Assembly: GCF_900177725.1 (NCBI RefSeq)
Contig: NZ_FXAT01000010.1
Span: 1 to 64,000 of the forward strand
From: Paraburkholderia susongensis
GTDB lineage: Bacteria; Pseudomonadota; Gammaproteobacteria; Burkholderiales; Burkholderiaceae
Length of the DNA: 64,000 bases
Direction of reading: 5' to 3'
In this document: positions 25,870 through 33,943 of the stretch, one piece after another
How positions within the stretch are numbered: the first letter of the stretch is position 1
Layout of the letters: the number at the start of each line of letters is the position of its first letter
Made by a program: the position numbers and the translations under genes
The notes under the pieces: generated by a model
Database searches by the model: none
What the model was told of the DNA's origin: nothing
The model's input: the letters and a program-made list of their open reading frames with translations, nothing else

Positions 25870-26524
25870 GCGGCGGCTGCGTTATAGGGTGCGCGTCAGC
25901 GAACCGGAAAGCGCGCCAGTGCCCGAGCAATATTGGAAACTTGCGTATTGAACGCACTGGCTCCGCGTATTGAGCACTCCTCAGCCACACCCCGTCCACG
26001 ATTTGCCGCAATCCGCGGTAATCGACTGAAATCGGCTGTAATCGGCCGCACGATGAATTTCCGCAAAAAACGAATCGCGAATTGCCGCGCAATTGCCATA
26101 CGGGGAATTACCCATGCCATTGCCCGCATACAACGATTTGCATGCGAACTCCGATTTTTGACACTTGTGACATCCACCCCCCCGTTGCACAAATGCAACG
26201 GCAAGAAGCCATGAAAAGCCGCAAGAAACCATACCGCTTCTTTCCCACTTCTTTCCCACTTCTTTCCCGCGTTTTTTCCAGCGTCTTTTCCGGCGTTTCT
26301 TTCCTGCGCTTCTTTCCAACGCTGCTCCCGCCATAGCGCAGCCCATTCTTTTCCACTCGTGCAATTCGCAGCATGGCAGGCAGAATGGGCCACGCCGAAT
26401 AGCGCAAAGCCGGCACATATCGATACCCGGCAAGAAAACACGCAGGCCCTTTTTTTTGCCAATGACACACTTTGACGTTATCTTCTCGTTGCAACCTGAA
26501 TTCGTAGATCAATAGGAGTCCCGT
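25870..26524. other. 655-base non-coding region with phased repeats upstream of pldA
   Basis: No supported gene. Two repeat blocks stand out: three ~10-base units of (T/G)G(A/T)AATCG(G/A)C at 26017-26046, and a polypyrimidine tandem array at 26238-26320 (listed separately). An eight-T run lies near 26450. The region also contains the pldA promoter. It is far more A/T- and pyrimidine-rich than its surroundings. Confidence 0.5.
26238..26320. repeat. Polypyrimidine tandem repeat array, period 11-13 bp
   Basis: Three near-identical 11-base units (TTCTTTCCCAC, TTCTTTCCCAC, TTCTTTCCCGC; 26238-26270) are followed by four looser 12-13-base units of the form G(T/C)TTYTTTCC-R-RC (26271-26320). Nearly every unit places a T-run about one helical turn from the next, so the tract could bend DNA or adopt unusual structure. 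On the minus strand it would read as Lys-rich peptide, but no credible gene is there. It ends about 205 bases before pldA. Confidence 0.75.
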
Positions 26525-27859
26525 GTGCGGAACCGATGGATGTCTAGCGTGAAGAAAAACCGTAAATCCGCAGTACACAGTAATCACCGCTCGCGTGTTT
26601 CCAGACTCTCTCTCTGCATGAGCCTGCTGGTGTTCGGCGCCAGTTACTCCGCTTATAGCGTTGCCGGCGTTTCCGTATTGCGGCCGCCGCGCGAAGCGCT
26701 CTCGACCAGTCCGCTCGAAGTGACCATCGTCTATTCCGGCGATGAACCCAACGGCACCGAAGTGAACGTCCCGGCGCAGTTGAACATTTCGATCAGCAAT
26801 CCGGACGTGATACCGAAACCATTGGCGCTCACGCGCGAGAGCGGCGCGCCCGATCATCTGAAGCTCGCCGCGGGAGAACTGAAGGCGGTCCGCTATTTCG
26901 GCACGTGGCCTGAGTGGGCGCGCGGCGCCATGAAGATCGACGTGCCCGAACTCGACGTGTCGCCCTCTTTCGTACTGCTCACGCATCCGCCGCACTCCGG
27001 CAAGGACACGGCGCTCGCATCCGCTGCCGGCACACAGGCGGGAACGCCGGGCGCCGCCTCGGGCGAACCGTCTTCGACCAGCCTGATCGCGTCGTCACCG
27101 CCGCCATCGCGGCCGGATGCACCGGTGCCTGAAATCAACACCTTCCTGAGCCGCTTCTCCGCCTACGAGCCGATGTATTTCGCCGACGGCTCGAATGGAG
27201 AGAATCTCGCGAAATTCCAGTTGAGCTTCAAGTTCCGTCTCGTCATACCGGACGATCCCCGCTCGCGAGGCTTCGCCGACAATCTTTATTTCGCCTATAC
27301 GCAAACCTCGTTGTGGGATCTCGGCTCGTACTCCGCGCCGTTCCGCGACACGAGTTATATGCCGTCCATGTTCTACTACCTCGAAGACACGGGCTGGAAG
27401 AGCAAGTGGTGGAGCAAGATGGGCCTGATGGCCGGCTACGAACACGAATCGAATGGACGCGACGGTCCCGAGTCGCGCGGCATCGACATTCTCTTTGTGA
27501 AGCCCATATGGGATTTCGGCGATCTCAACGGCAACCATCTGACCGTCGAGCCGAAGGTCTACTACTACGCGCACATTGCCGGAGAGAACCACGACATCAC
27601 CGACTATCGCGGCTATATGGATCTGCGGCTCAAATACGGCAGCACCGACAGCTGGCAACTCGCCACGACGCTGCGCAAAGGGATGAAGGCCGGCAAGGGC
27701 AGTATCGATACACAGTTCACCTATCCATTGGCGAAGCTCATCAATAACCGTTGGGGCGGTTTCCTGTGGCTCGGCTTCTTCACCGGATATGGCGAAGACA
27801 TTCTCGACTACAACCAGCACCGCTGGATTGCGCGAATCGGTTACAGCATTACGCGATAA
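26525..27859 (+). CDS. pldA: Outer-membrane phospholipase A-like protein
   Basis: 444 aa from the GTG at 26525 (AGGAG 6 bases upstream). Signal sequence to about residue 48, then an extra soluble region (50-205) including a Pro/Ser/Ala linker, then an OMPLA-type beta barrel (206-444). OMPLA hydrolyses outer-membrane phospholipids when lipid asymmetry is lost. The catalytic segment YEHESNGRDGPESRGID aligns with the E. coli HxSNG...SRSWN motif: His307 and Ser309 are kept, but the Asn (E. coli Asn156) is Asp321. A His-Ser-Asp triad is chemically sensible, so activity is plausible. The N-terminal region has no recognised fold. Confidence 0.83.
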   Translation: MRNRWMSSVKKNRKSAVHSNHRSRVSRLSLCMSLLVFGASYSAYSVAGVSVLRPPREALSTSPLEVTIVYSGDEPNGTEVNVPAQLNISISNPDVIPKPLALTRESGAPDHLKLAAGELKAVRYFGTWPEWARGAMKIDVPELDVSPSFVLLTHPPHSGKDTALASAAGTQAGTPGAASGEPSSTSLIASSPPPSRPDAPVPEINTFLSRFSAYEPMYFADGSNGENLAKFQLSFKFRLVIPDDPRSRGFADNLYFAYTQTSLWDLGSYSAPFRDTSYMPSMFYYLEDTGWKSKWWSKMGLMAGYEHESNGRDGPESRGIDILFVKPIWDFGDLNGNHLTVEPKVYYYAHIAGENHDITDYRGYMDLRLKYGSTDSWQLATTLRKGMKAGKGSIDTQFTYPLAKLINNRWGGFLWLGFFTGYGEDILDYNQHRWIARIGYSITR

Positions 27860-27885
27860 CGCGAAGTTCTCCAGGTACGCAAACG

Positions 27886-27910
27886 AAGGGTCGCCCAGTG
27901 CGGCCCTTTT
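27886..27910 (+). terminator. Rho-independent terminator after pldA
   Basis: AAGGGTCGC - CCAGT - GCGGCCCTT forms a nine-pair stem with one G-T pair and a five-base loop, followed by TT. It sits 27 bases after the pldA stop and separates pldA from the signalling module downstream. Confidence 0.65.
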
Positions 27911-27934
27911 CCGTATCGATGAAAGCGCAACCGT

Positions 27935-28002
27935 CCGCCGAAGTTCATCGAAAGTACTCCCAGGCTCTTCCCCAAACCCCCGCCGAAGTTCGCCCAAAGT
28001 TA
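27935..28002. repeat. Pair of direct repeats upstream of the acyl reductase-like gene
   Basis: CCGCCGAAGTTC followed by four variable bases and AAAGT occurs at 27935-27955 and again at 27980-28000, 45 bp apart (about four helical turns). Identity is high outside the variable positions. Same-face spacing is what a regulator binding as two dimers would use. They lie 170-240 bases before the start codon at 28173. Confidence 0.5.
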
Positions 28003-28144
28003 ATGTCCGGCTCCCGGGCGTCTCAATTGTTAAACCACCAATTAATGCAATGTGCACGAACAGACGGGCACACTGCCGCAGATTTCTCTAAAGTTGAAGG
28101 GTCGCCGGTCAATCCGGGCTGGCCACGCCACGCTGATTTACCGG

Positions 28145-28162
28145 CGTAAATTCAAATTTACG
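28145..28162. promoter_or_regulatory. Inverted repeat just before the 28173 start codon
   Basis: CGTAAAT-TCAA-ATTTACG is a perfect 7-bp inverted repeat with a 4-base centre, ending 10 bases before the ATG and abutting the weak GGG ribosome site. It could be an operator, or an RNA hairpin that limits ribosome access. Confidence 0.55.
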
Positions 28163-28172
28163 GGAAAAACCA

Positions 28173-29408
28173 ATGAAAAACGCTCTCCTTAAAGACGTGT
28201 CGACCATTTCTAACGGGCAAGCTGGGCTTCTTTTGCGCCGCAATAGTGCACCACTGACCCTCAAAAACGAAATTCACCCGGAACAAATCCGGGACAACCT
28301 GCCCGCCCGTCAGGGCGGTGTTGGTTTTCTGTTTCACGCTACCGACTGGGAAACCCTTTCATTTTCTTTTCACAACGTTCGCCACCGGAGCGAGTCGTTT
28401 GAAGAGGAACTCTGGAACACCAAGCCTTTCATCGCTTCGCCGATCTATTCGGGCTCGCAGGTGATCGGCGCCAATATCGCCTGCCCGGTGCCGCTCGAAA
28501 TGTGGCTCGGCAGCCCGCGCGGCATCAAGCGGTTTCGGGAGACGCAGTTCTTCCCGGCGCTGGAACTCGCCAGAAAGGCGGGACTGAACATGGTCGCGAT
28601 GGGCGCATCGACGCCGTATGCGTGCAACTACGGCGCGCTGCCGCGTCCGATCAAGCCGCCTCACATCACGACCGGCCACGCGGCCACCGCGGCGATGCTC
28701 AAGGACTGGGCGATGCACTGCTGCGACCAGCTCGATCTCGAGTTCGGCCGGACGAAGCTCGCGCTGTTCGGCGCGGCCGGCCGCCTCGGCACGACGGTCG
28801 CCAAGTACCTGCTGTACAAGGACGCCCCGCAGGAACTGATTCTGATCGACCTGCCGGACAAGATGAACCTGCTCATCGACCAGGCGAAGGAACTGCTGGC
28901 GTCGGACCTGCTCGGCAATTCGAAGGTATCGGTGCATACGTTCAGCGCGGACACCCGGTTGCCCGACTTCGACGGCGCGATTCTCGCGAGCAGCACGAGC
29001 GTCCCCTACCTCACCGCCGCCGATCTCAAACGCGCGCAGTTCTGGATCGACGACTCCCATCCCCGCGCGGCGAGCGTCGAAGCCGAACTCGCCTCGCGCG
29101 GCCATACGCTATATATTGAATGCTTCGCCCGTGGCCCCGCCGGACTCGACACCGCGTTCCCGTTCAGGCTGCCGTCCACCCGCGACTGCTACACCTGCTT
29201 CGCCGAAGGCTATTCGGCCTGGCAGGAAGGTATAGCGTCCGATTTCATCATTGGCAGCCCGCCGGTGTGGTCCGTCTCTTATACTCACAGTCTCCTGAAG
29301 AAAAACGGCTTTTCGGTCGGTCCGTTCCATGGCAAGAACGGCAAGCCGGTCAGCCTCGAGGGACTGGAAGCGCAGCAATTCAATACGCATGAATTGATGG
29401 GGTCGTAA
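28173..29408 (+). CDS. Acyl-ACP-reductase-like NAD(P)-binding protein (candidate signal synthase)
   Basis: 411 aa, no signal peptide. The layout resembles cyanobacterial long-chain acyl-ACP reductase and its shikimate-dehydrogenase-like fold: an N-terminal part with GANIACPVPLEMWLG and a TTGHAATA motif (167-174), a Rossmann motif LALFGAAGRLGTT (196-208), and a C-terminal CFAEG (Cys342-Gly346) that lines up with the CFAEA containing the catalytic Cys of the cyanobacterial enzyme. It may therefore reduce an acyl thioester to an aldehyde. It is 16 bases upstream of a quorum-sensor-like kinase, suggesting it makes a signal. Enzyme class is a reasoned guess from motif order; the signal role is inference. 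Confidence 0.6.
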   Translation: MKNALLKDVSTISNGQAGLLLRRNSAPLTLKNEIHPEQIRDNLPARQGGVGFLFHATDWETLSFSFHNVRHRSESFEEELWNTKPFIASPIYSGSQVIGANIACPVPLEMWLGSPRGIKRFRETQFFPALELARKAGLNMVAMGASTPYACNYGALPRPIKPPHITTGHAATAAMLKDWAMHCCDQLDLEFGRTKLALFGAAGRLGTTVAKYLLYKDAPQELILIDLPDKMNLLIDQAKELLASDLLGNSKVSVHTFSADTRLPDFDGAILASSTSVPYLTAADLKRAQFWIDDSHPRAASVEAELASRGHTLYIECFARGPAGLDTAFPFRLPSTRDCYTCFAEGYSAWQEGIASDFIIGSPPVWSVSYTHSLLKKNGFSVGPFHGKNGKPVSLEGLEAQQFNTHELMGS

Positions 29409-29424
29409 CTTGTACGGAGGCCTG

Positions 29425-32034
29425 ATGGCTATATCGCGCGAAACCATGCGGGATATGCTGGAAAGAAGCAGGTTTGCCATTCGGTGGGGCGGCGCACTTG
29501 GCCTCCTGTGTCATCCCATCTACTACGTCGTGTGGACCTACGTCCTTCCGCAGCCCTACGACAACCTGCTACTTCGGCTAAGCGCGGCGGCCGTGTGCAT
29601 TCCGCTGCTGTTCCAGGCACGCTGGCCGAAGCGCTACAACCACTACCTGCTGATCTACTGGCATTGCTGCCTGATCTACGTGCTGCCCTTCGTCTGCACG
29701 TTTCTCACCGTCAGAAACGATTTCTCCACGATGTGGATGATGACCGAGGTCATGATGATCTTCATTCTGGCCTTGTGTATCGACAACCCGCTTCTGCTGA
29801 TGACGTGCATCGGCATCGGCGTTTTCTCCGGCGGATTCGCCGCCGCGATCAGCTCGCCCACGCCGGTCGTTCTCAGCATCGAAGACAGATCGAATATCGC
29901 ACTGCTGCCGGTGGTCGTGTTGTGCAGCATGGCGTTCAGCCATGCGATCAGCAAAGGACGCATCTTCGTCGAAAAGAACCGCGCGTTGCAGGCGCTCGCG
30001 GGATCCATTGCACATGAAATGCGCAATCCGCTGAGCCAGTTGCGGCATGTGCTCGACCGCGTCGAAGAGGCGCTGCCCGCCGTGAGCGAGCCGGGCGAAG
30101 CGACCACGCTGACGCACGGCAGAGCGTCCGTGCTGTACAACCATCTCGCCCAGGGGCAACTGTCGATCGAGCGCGGCTTGCGCATCATCGCGATGACGCT
30201 CGACGAAGTCAGCGCGAAATCGGTCCGCTCGGACAGCCTCAGCTACCTGCACGCGGCAGCCACCACGCGCAAGGCGCTCGAAGAATACGGCTTCGACAGC
30301 GACAAGGAACGCGCGAAGGTGAGCCTCCTCGTCAAGGAAGATTTCGTCTTCAAGGTCGACGAAACGGTCTATCTGTTCACGCTGTTCAATCTCATCAAGA
30401 ACTCGCTCTATCACATTGCCGCCTATCCGCAGGCAACGCTCACGCTCATCATCGCGCGCAACGCGGTGATCGTGCGCGACACCGGCGCGGGCATCGCGCC
30501 GGAGATCGTCCAGCATCTGTTCGAGCCGTTTCGCACGGCCAGCAATTCGGGCGGCACGGGGCTCGGGCTCGCGTACTGCCAGCGCGCGATGCGCGCGTTC
30601 GGCGGCAGCATCGACTGCCAGTCGGAAGTCGGCAAGTTCACGGAGTTCACGCTGAGCTTTCCCGCCGTGTCGGCCGAGGAAGTCGTGGAGCACGAGCGCA
30701 AGCTCTTCGAGCGCGCGACACCCGTCTTCAAGGGCAAGCGCGTGCTCGTGGTCGACGACGACGACACCCTGCGCGCGCGCACCCGCCGCGTGCTGACCAA
30801 GGCGGGCGCCTACGTGAGCGAGGCGGCCAGCGGCGAAATCGCGCTCGCCACGCTGCGGCGCGCCTCTCCTTACGACCTCGTGCTGATGGACATCAGCATG
30901 CCGGTGATGGACGGCTACGCGACCACCGAGCGGATCCGCGCCGAGCGCGAATGTCCGAACCACAACGTGCTGATCGCCGCGTATACCGCCGAGCCCGGCA
31001 ACGCGGTGCGCCTGCGCTCGCGCCGGGCGGGCATGGACGAGATCATTGGCAAGACCTCGAGCGTGCAGGAACTGATCACCGCGCTGCAGGCGCTGTTCGA
31101 GAACGGCACGCGGCACCATTCGGGGCAGCAGCCCGACGGCTTCATCGGCCGCTCGATCCTTGTCGCCGACGACGACACCTACAGCCGTCTCGTCGCGAAG
31201 GCGTATCTCGAGCGCTGCGGCGCGAGCGTCGTCGAAGCCGACCACGGCCAGGCCGTGCTGGCCGCGCTGCAGGAAGACGGCTTTATCGACGCGATCCTGA
31301 TGGACATGAACATGCCGGGCATGAGCGGGATCGACACCACGAAGTCGATCCGCGCGCGCACCGATGCGTACGCCACCGTGCCGGTCATCGCGCTCACTAG
31401 CCATTCCGACGCCGAATCGGTGCAGGCCTGCCTCGCCGCCGGCATGGACGAAGTGATGATAAAACCGGTGCAGGCCGGCGCGCTCTACGCGTGTCTCGCG
31501 AGACAGTTCGGCACGCGCGGCGACGCCGTTGCCCAAGGGGCGGCGGGCAGCGCCGCTCAAACGGAGCTCGCGGGTCCGGCGGTTGCGGCCTTTGCTCCGA
31601 CTGCACCATTTATGCAAATTGCATCGCTCGCCGCTGCGGGCCAGCTTGCGGTTGTCGCCGAAGAATGCCTGCTCGACGAGGAACACCTCGAAGAACTGGT
31701 CGCGCTCGATCTGCTCGACGAATCGTTTCTCGGCGGCATCGAGCAGATCCGCACGCTCGTGACGCGGCTCGTGGCGAGCACGGCGGCCGTCGATATCGAG
31801 GCGGCACATGTGGCCTTGCACGCGCTGCTTGGCGTCAGTGGCAACATCGGCGCGAAGGCGTTGCACCACTATGCGCGGCAGATCTATCCGCGCGTAATCG
31901 CGAGAGAATGGCCGGTGGAGACCGACTGGCTCGCGCAGATCCGCACGCTGAGTGCGCGTTCGGCCGCTGCGCTGCACCGCTACTATGCGTCGGCGAAAGC
32001 GCGGCGCGATCATCGCGACGCACTGAGCGACTGA
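29425..32034 (+). CDS. CqsS/LqsS-type hybrid sensor histidine kinase with two receivers and Hpt
   Basis: 869 aa from the ATG at 29425 (GGAGG 4 bases upstream; an earlier TTG at 29410 is less likely). Six transmembrane helices (about 20-175) form the sensor, as in quorum-sensing kinases CqsS, LqsS and PhcS. Then come the dimerisation helix with His197 (IAHEMRNPLSQ), the ATPase domain (LFNLIKNSLYHI, RDTGAGI, GTGLGLAYC), receiver 1 (RVLVVDDDDTLR...LMDISMP), receiver 2 (ILVADDDTYSR...LMDMNMP) and a C-terminal Hpt with HALLGVSGNIGA. This full phosphorelay chain should pass phosphate to an outside regulator. No periplasmic loop is large enough for a sensor domain, so the ligand is probably membrane-soluble. 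Confidence 0.85.
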   Translation: MAISRETMRDMLERSRFAIRWGGALGLLCHPIYYVVWTYVLPQPYDNLLLRLSAAAVCIPLLFQARWPKRYNHYLLIYWHCCLIYVLPFVCTFLTVRNDFSTMWMMTEVMMIFILALCIDNPLLLMTCIGIGVFSGGFAAAISSPTPVVLSIEDRSNIALLPVVVLCSMAFSHAISKGRIFVEKNRALQALAGSIAHEMRNPLSQLRHVLDRVEEALPAVSEPGEATTLTHGRASVLYNHLAQGQLSIERGLRIIAMTLDEVSAKSVRSDSLSYLHAAATTRKALEEYGFDSDKERAKVSLLVKEDFVFKVDETVYLFTLFNLIKNSLYHIAAYPQATLTLIIARNAVIVRDTGAGIAPEIVQHLFEPFRTASNSGGTGLGLAYCQRAMRAFGGSIDCQSEVGKFTEFTLSFPAVSAEEVVEHERKLFERATPVFKGKRVLVVDDDDTLRARTRRVLTKAGAYVSEAASGEIALATLRRASPYDLVLMDISMPVMDGYATTERIRAERECPNHNVLIAAYTAEPGNAVRLRSRRAGMDEIIGKTSSVQELITALQALFENGTRHHSGQQPDGFIGRSILVADDDTYSRLVAKAYLERCGASVVEADHGQAVLAALQEDGFIDAILMDMNMPGMSGIDTTKSIRARTDAYATVPVIALTSHSDAESVQACLAAGMDEVMIKPVQAGALYACLARQFGTRGDAVAQGAAGSAAQTELAGPAVAAFAPTAPFMQIASLAAAGQLAVVAEECLLDEEHLEELVALDLLDESFLGGIEQIRTLVTRLVASTAAVDIEAAHVALHALLGVSGNIGAKALHHYARQIYPRVIAREWPVETDWLAQIRTLSARSAAALHRYYASAKARRDHRDALSD

Positions 32035-32042
32035 CGGTTCGC

Positions 32043-32085
32043 GCGCCCGGAGAACGCCCGGCCGCGCCCGGTGTTCTCCGGGCGC
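32043..32085. terminator. Hairpin between convergent kinase genes
   Basis: GCGCCCGGAGAAC (32043-32055) and GTTCTCCGGGCGC (32073-32085) form a perfect 13-bp stem with a 17-base GC-rich loop. There is no T-run on either side. Lying between two convergent stop codons, it probably ends or insulates transcription from both. Confidence 0.6.
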
Positions 32086-32133
32086 CCCGGGCCAGCCAGC
32101 TCCTCGGTGCAGTTCAGTGCAGCTCGGTGCGGA

Positions 32134-33282
32134 TCACGCCTTGCGGTCCTGCGCGTGGCCTCTCAGCGTGGCAAAGCCCAGATTGGGAAAGCCCATCGTG
32201 ACCGTGGTGCCCTCGCCCACCGTCGATTCGACGCCGAGACTTCCACCGAACGACTGCATGATGCGGTTGCAGAAGATCATCCCCATGCCGTGCCCGCCGG
32301 CGCCGGCATGGGTCGTCACCGGGTCCTGCAGCAGCCGCGCCTTGACCTGCGGCTCGATCCCCGGACCATTGTCGCGAATCCGGATCTCGGGCTCGGGACT
32401 CTCGACCACTTCGAGGCACAGCGCCGGCGCGGCCGTCTCGCCAAGCGCGCGCAGCGCATTCGACATCAACGACGAAAGCACCAGCGCAACGCAATTGGGC
32501 ATCGCGCGCACGACGAAATCGCCCTGCACATCGACCTTGATCCAGTCGCGCTGCGCGCCGACGAACGGATAGGTGTCGAGCAGCGACGCGATCAGCCGCG
32601 TCGCCCGGACCTCGCGGCCACCCGCCTCCGACACCGACTGCTGCCCGCCGCTCTTGTGCACGGTCGCCCAGAACGACGAGATCAGCGTGAGGCAATACTG
32701 AGCGTTGTTGAGCATCGAGCGCGCCGCGTCGCCGATCTCCTTTTGCCGTCCGGGATCGTACTGCTCGGCGACGTCGTTCTCGACCGAGCGCGCGAACAGC
32801 GAGATCGCCGCGAGCGGCGTATTGAGCTCATGGGCGAGGAAGGCCAGCGTTTCATCCATCGCGAGCAGGCGCTGCTGCCGCGTTTCGCGCTCGGCGTAGC
32901 GCGCGATCGCCAGTTGCAGCACCTCGCGCACCTTCTCCGTGCGCAGCGGTTTTTCGAGGATGCGGAACACGTCGCCGGTATTGACCGTTTGCAGCAGCAT
33001 GTCCTTGTCGGCGTACGCGGTCACGAGGATGCGCACGATCTGCGGATATTCCTGCGCGACCTGGCGCAGCAGGTCGTCGCCGTCGCGGCCGGGCATGCGG
33101 TAATCGGTCACGAGCACGGCGATCTCGGCGCCGTGCCTGCCGAGCACCTCGATCGCCTCGTCCGCGCTCTGCGCGACGTGCACGCAGTAATCGGCGCGAA
33201 TCGCGCGGGCGAAATGGTTGCGCGACATCTCTTCGTCGTCGACGAACAGAACGGAAAACGGTGGCTGCGTCGTGTCACTCAT
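32134..33282 (-). CDS. Receiver - histidine kinase protein (PhcR-like response regulator/kinase)
   Basis: 382 aa, cytoplasmic. N-terminal receiver domain (1-125) with acidic pocket Asp15/Asp16 and phosphoacceptor Asp60 (VLVTDYRMPG), then a dimerisation helix with His151 (LAFLAHELNTPLAAI), then an ATPase domain (IRIRDNGPGI, GHGMGMIFCN). There is no DNA-binding domain. Receiver-kinase proteins of this build partner CqsS/PhcS-like sensors in Ralstonia-type Phc systems. Convergent with the hybrid kinase, it is the obvious candidate to receive phosphate from the Hpt domain. Pairing is inferred from neighbourhood. Confidence 0.78.
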   Translation of the reverse strand: MSDTTQPPFSVLFVDDEEMSRNHFARAIRADYCVHVAQSADEAIEVLGRHGAEIAVLVTDYRMPGRDGDDLLRQVAQEYPQIVRILVTAYADKDMLLQTVNTGDVFRILEKPLRTEKVREVLQLAIARYAERETRQQRLLAMDETLAFLAHELNTPLAAISLFARSVENDVAEQYDPGRQKEIGDAARSMLNNAQYCLTLISSFWATVHKSGGQQSVSEAGGREVRATRLIASLLDTYPFVGAQRDWIKVDVQGDFVVRAMPNCVALVLSSLMSNALRALGETAAPALCLEVVESPEPEIRIRDNGPGIEPQVKARLLQDPVTTHAGAGGHGMGMIFCNRIMQSFGGSLGVESTVGEGTTVTMGFPNLGFATLRGHAQDRKA

Positions 33283-33556
33283 TGCTTTCCCAACGAATAG
33301 CGGTTTTTCTGGCGATAAAAAGGGCGTTCGCGAAGATCATATACAAAGCGGTGGCACGGTGTGAATCGGCGTTTCAGGCGCGTATCACGGCTATGCGCGG
33401 TGCATCATCAGCTCGCCCTATCGCCCCCATTGGCAGTAGTGGCTTCATACGTATCGTGAAAATACGATATATGATTCGTTCCGTAGCGATGCAATCGCGC
33501 GCCCGCCATCCGGCGTTGCGCATGCCGGTTGCCGAATCACCTTGAAACCTGTCCAG
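33283..33556. promoter_or_regulatory. Divergent promoter region with ArsR-type operator
   Basis: A/T-rich region between the receiver-kinase and the ArsR gene. It contains a perfect inverted repeat TATCGT - GAAAAT - ACGATA (33452-33469), followed by a -10-like TATATGAT stretch. Such a site overlapping a promoter fits autorepression by the downstream ArsR-family protein. Confidence 0.5.
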
Positions 33557-33859
33557 ATGACGCCCGATTTCGACGCGATCCACAAAGCGCTAGCCAACCC
33601 GGTACGCCGGGAGATTCTCGGCTGGCTGCGGGAGCCGTGCGCGCATTTCGCCGACCAGGAATTTCCGCTCGAGCACGGCGTGTGCGCGGGCAAGATCGAC
33701 GAGCGCTGCGGCCTGTCGCAGTCCACCGTGTCGGCGCATCTCGCGGCCTTGCAACGCGCGGGGCTCGTCACGTCGAAACGGGTCGGCCAATGGGTGTTTT
33801 TCAAGCGCAACGAGCCCGTCATTCAGGCATTTCTCGAACATATGAACGCGAAGCTCTGA
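33557..33859 (+). CDS. ArsR-family transcriptional repressor
   Basis: 100 aa from the ATG at 33557; a TTG at 33542 would add five residues. A winged helix fills the protein (ALANPVRREILGWL at the start, LSQSTVSAHLAALQRAGLV as recognition helix). Two cysteines flank the DNA-binding region (HGVCAG and DERCG), with another in EPCAHF, and could make a thiol switch or metal site. It is followed 84 bases later by an old yellow enzyme gene, so it probably represses that gene and itself in response to an electrophile or quinone. Confidence 0.82.
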   Translation: MTPDFDAIHKALANPVRREILGWLREPCAHFADQEFPLEHGVCAGKIDERCGLSQSTVSAHLAALQRAGLVTSKRVGQWVFFKRNEPVIQAFLEHMNAKL

Positions 33860-33943
33860 GCAGCGCATTCGCATCGCCGCGCTTCCTTTTTCACGCAGTC
33901 TTTTGAGGTGCCGGGTCACGCCCGCCGCCAAAGGTGAACTCTT

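Noticed and set aside
26108..26995. Lys-rich minus-strand frame across the polypyrimidine array
   Set aside because: Its Lys/Glu-rich character comes only from the repeat; it overlaps pldA antisense and has no domain or start signal.
28145..28162. Rho-independent terminator
   Set aside because: A/T-rich 7-bp palindrome without a T-run and only 10 bases before a start codon; more likely an operator or translational hairpin.
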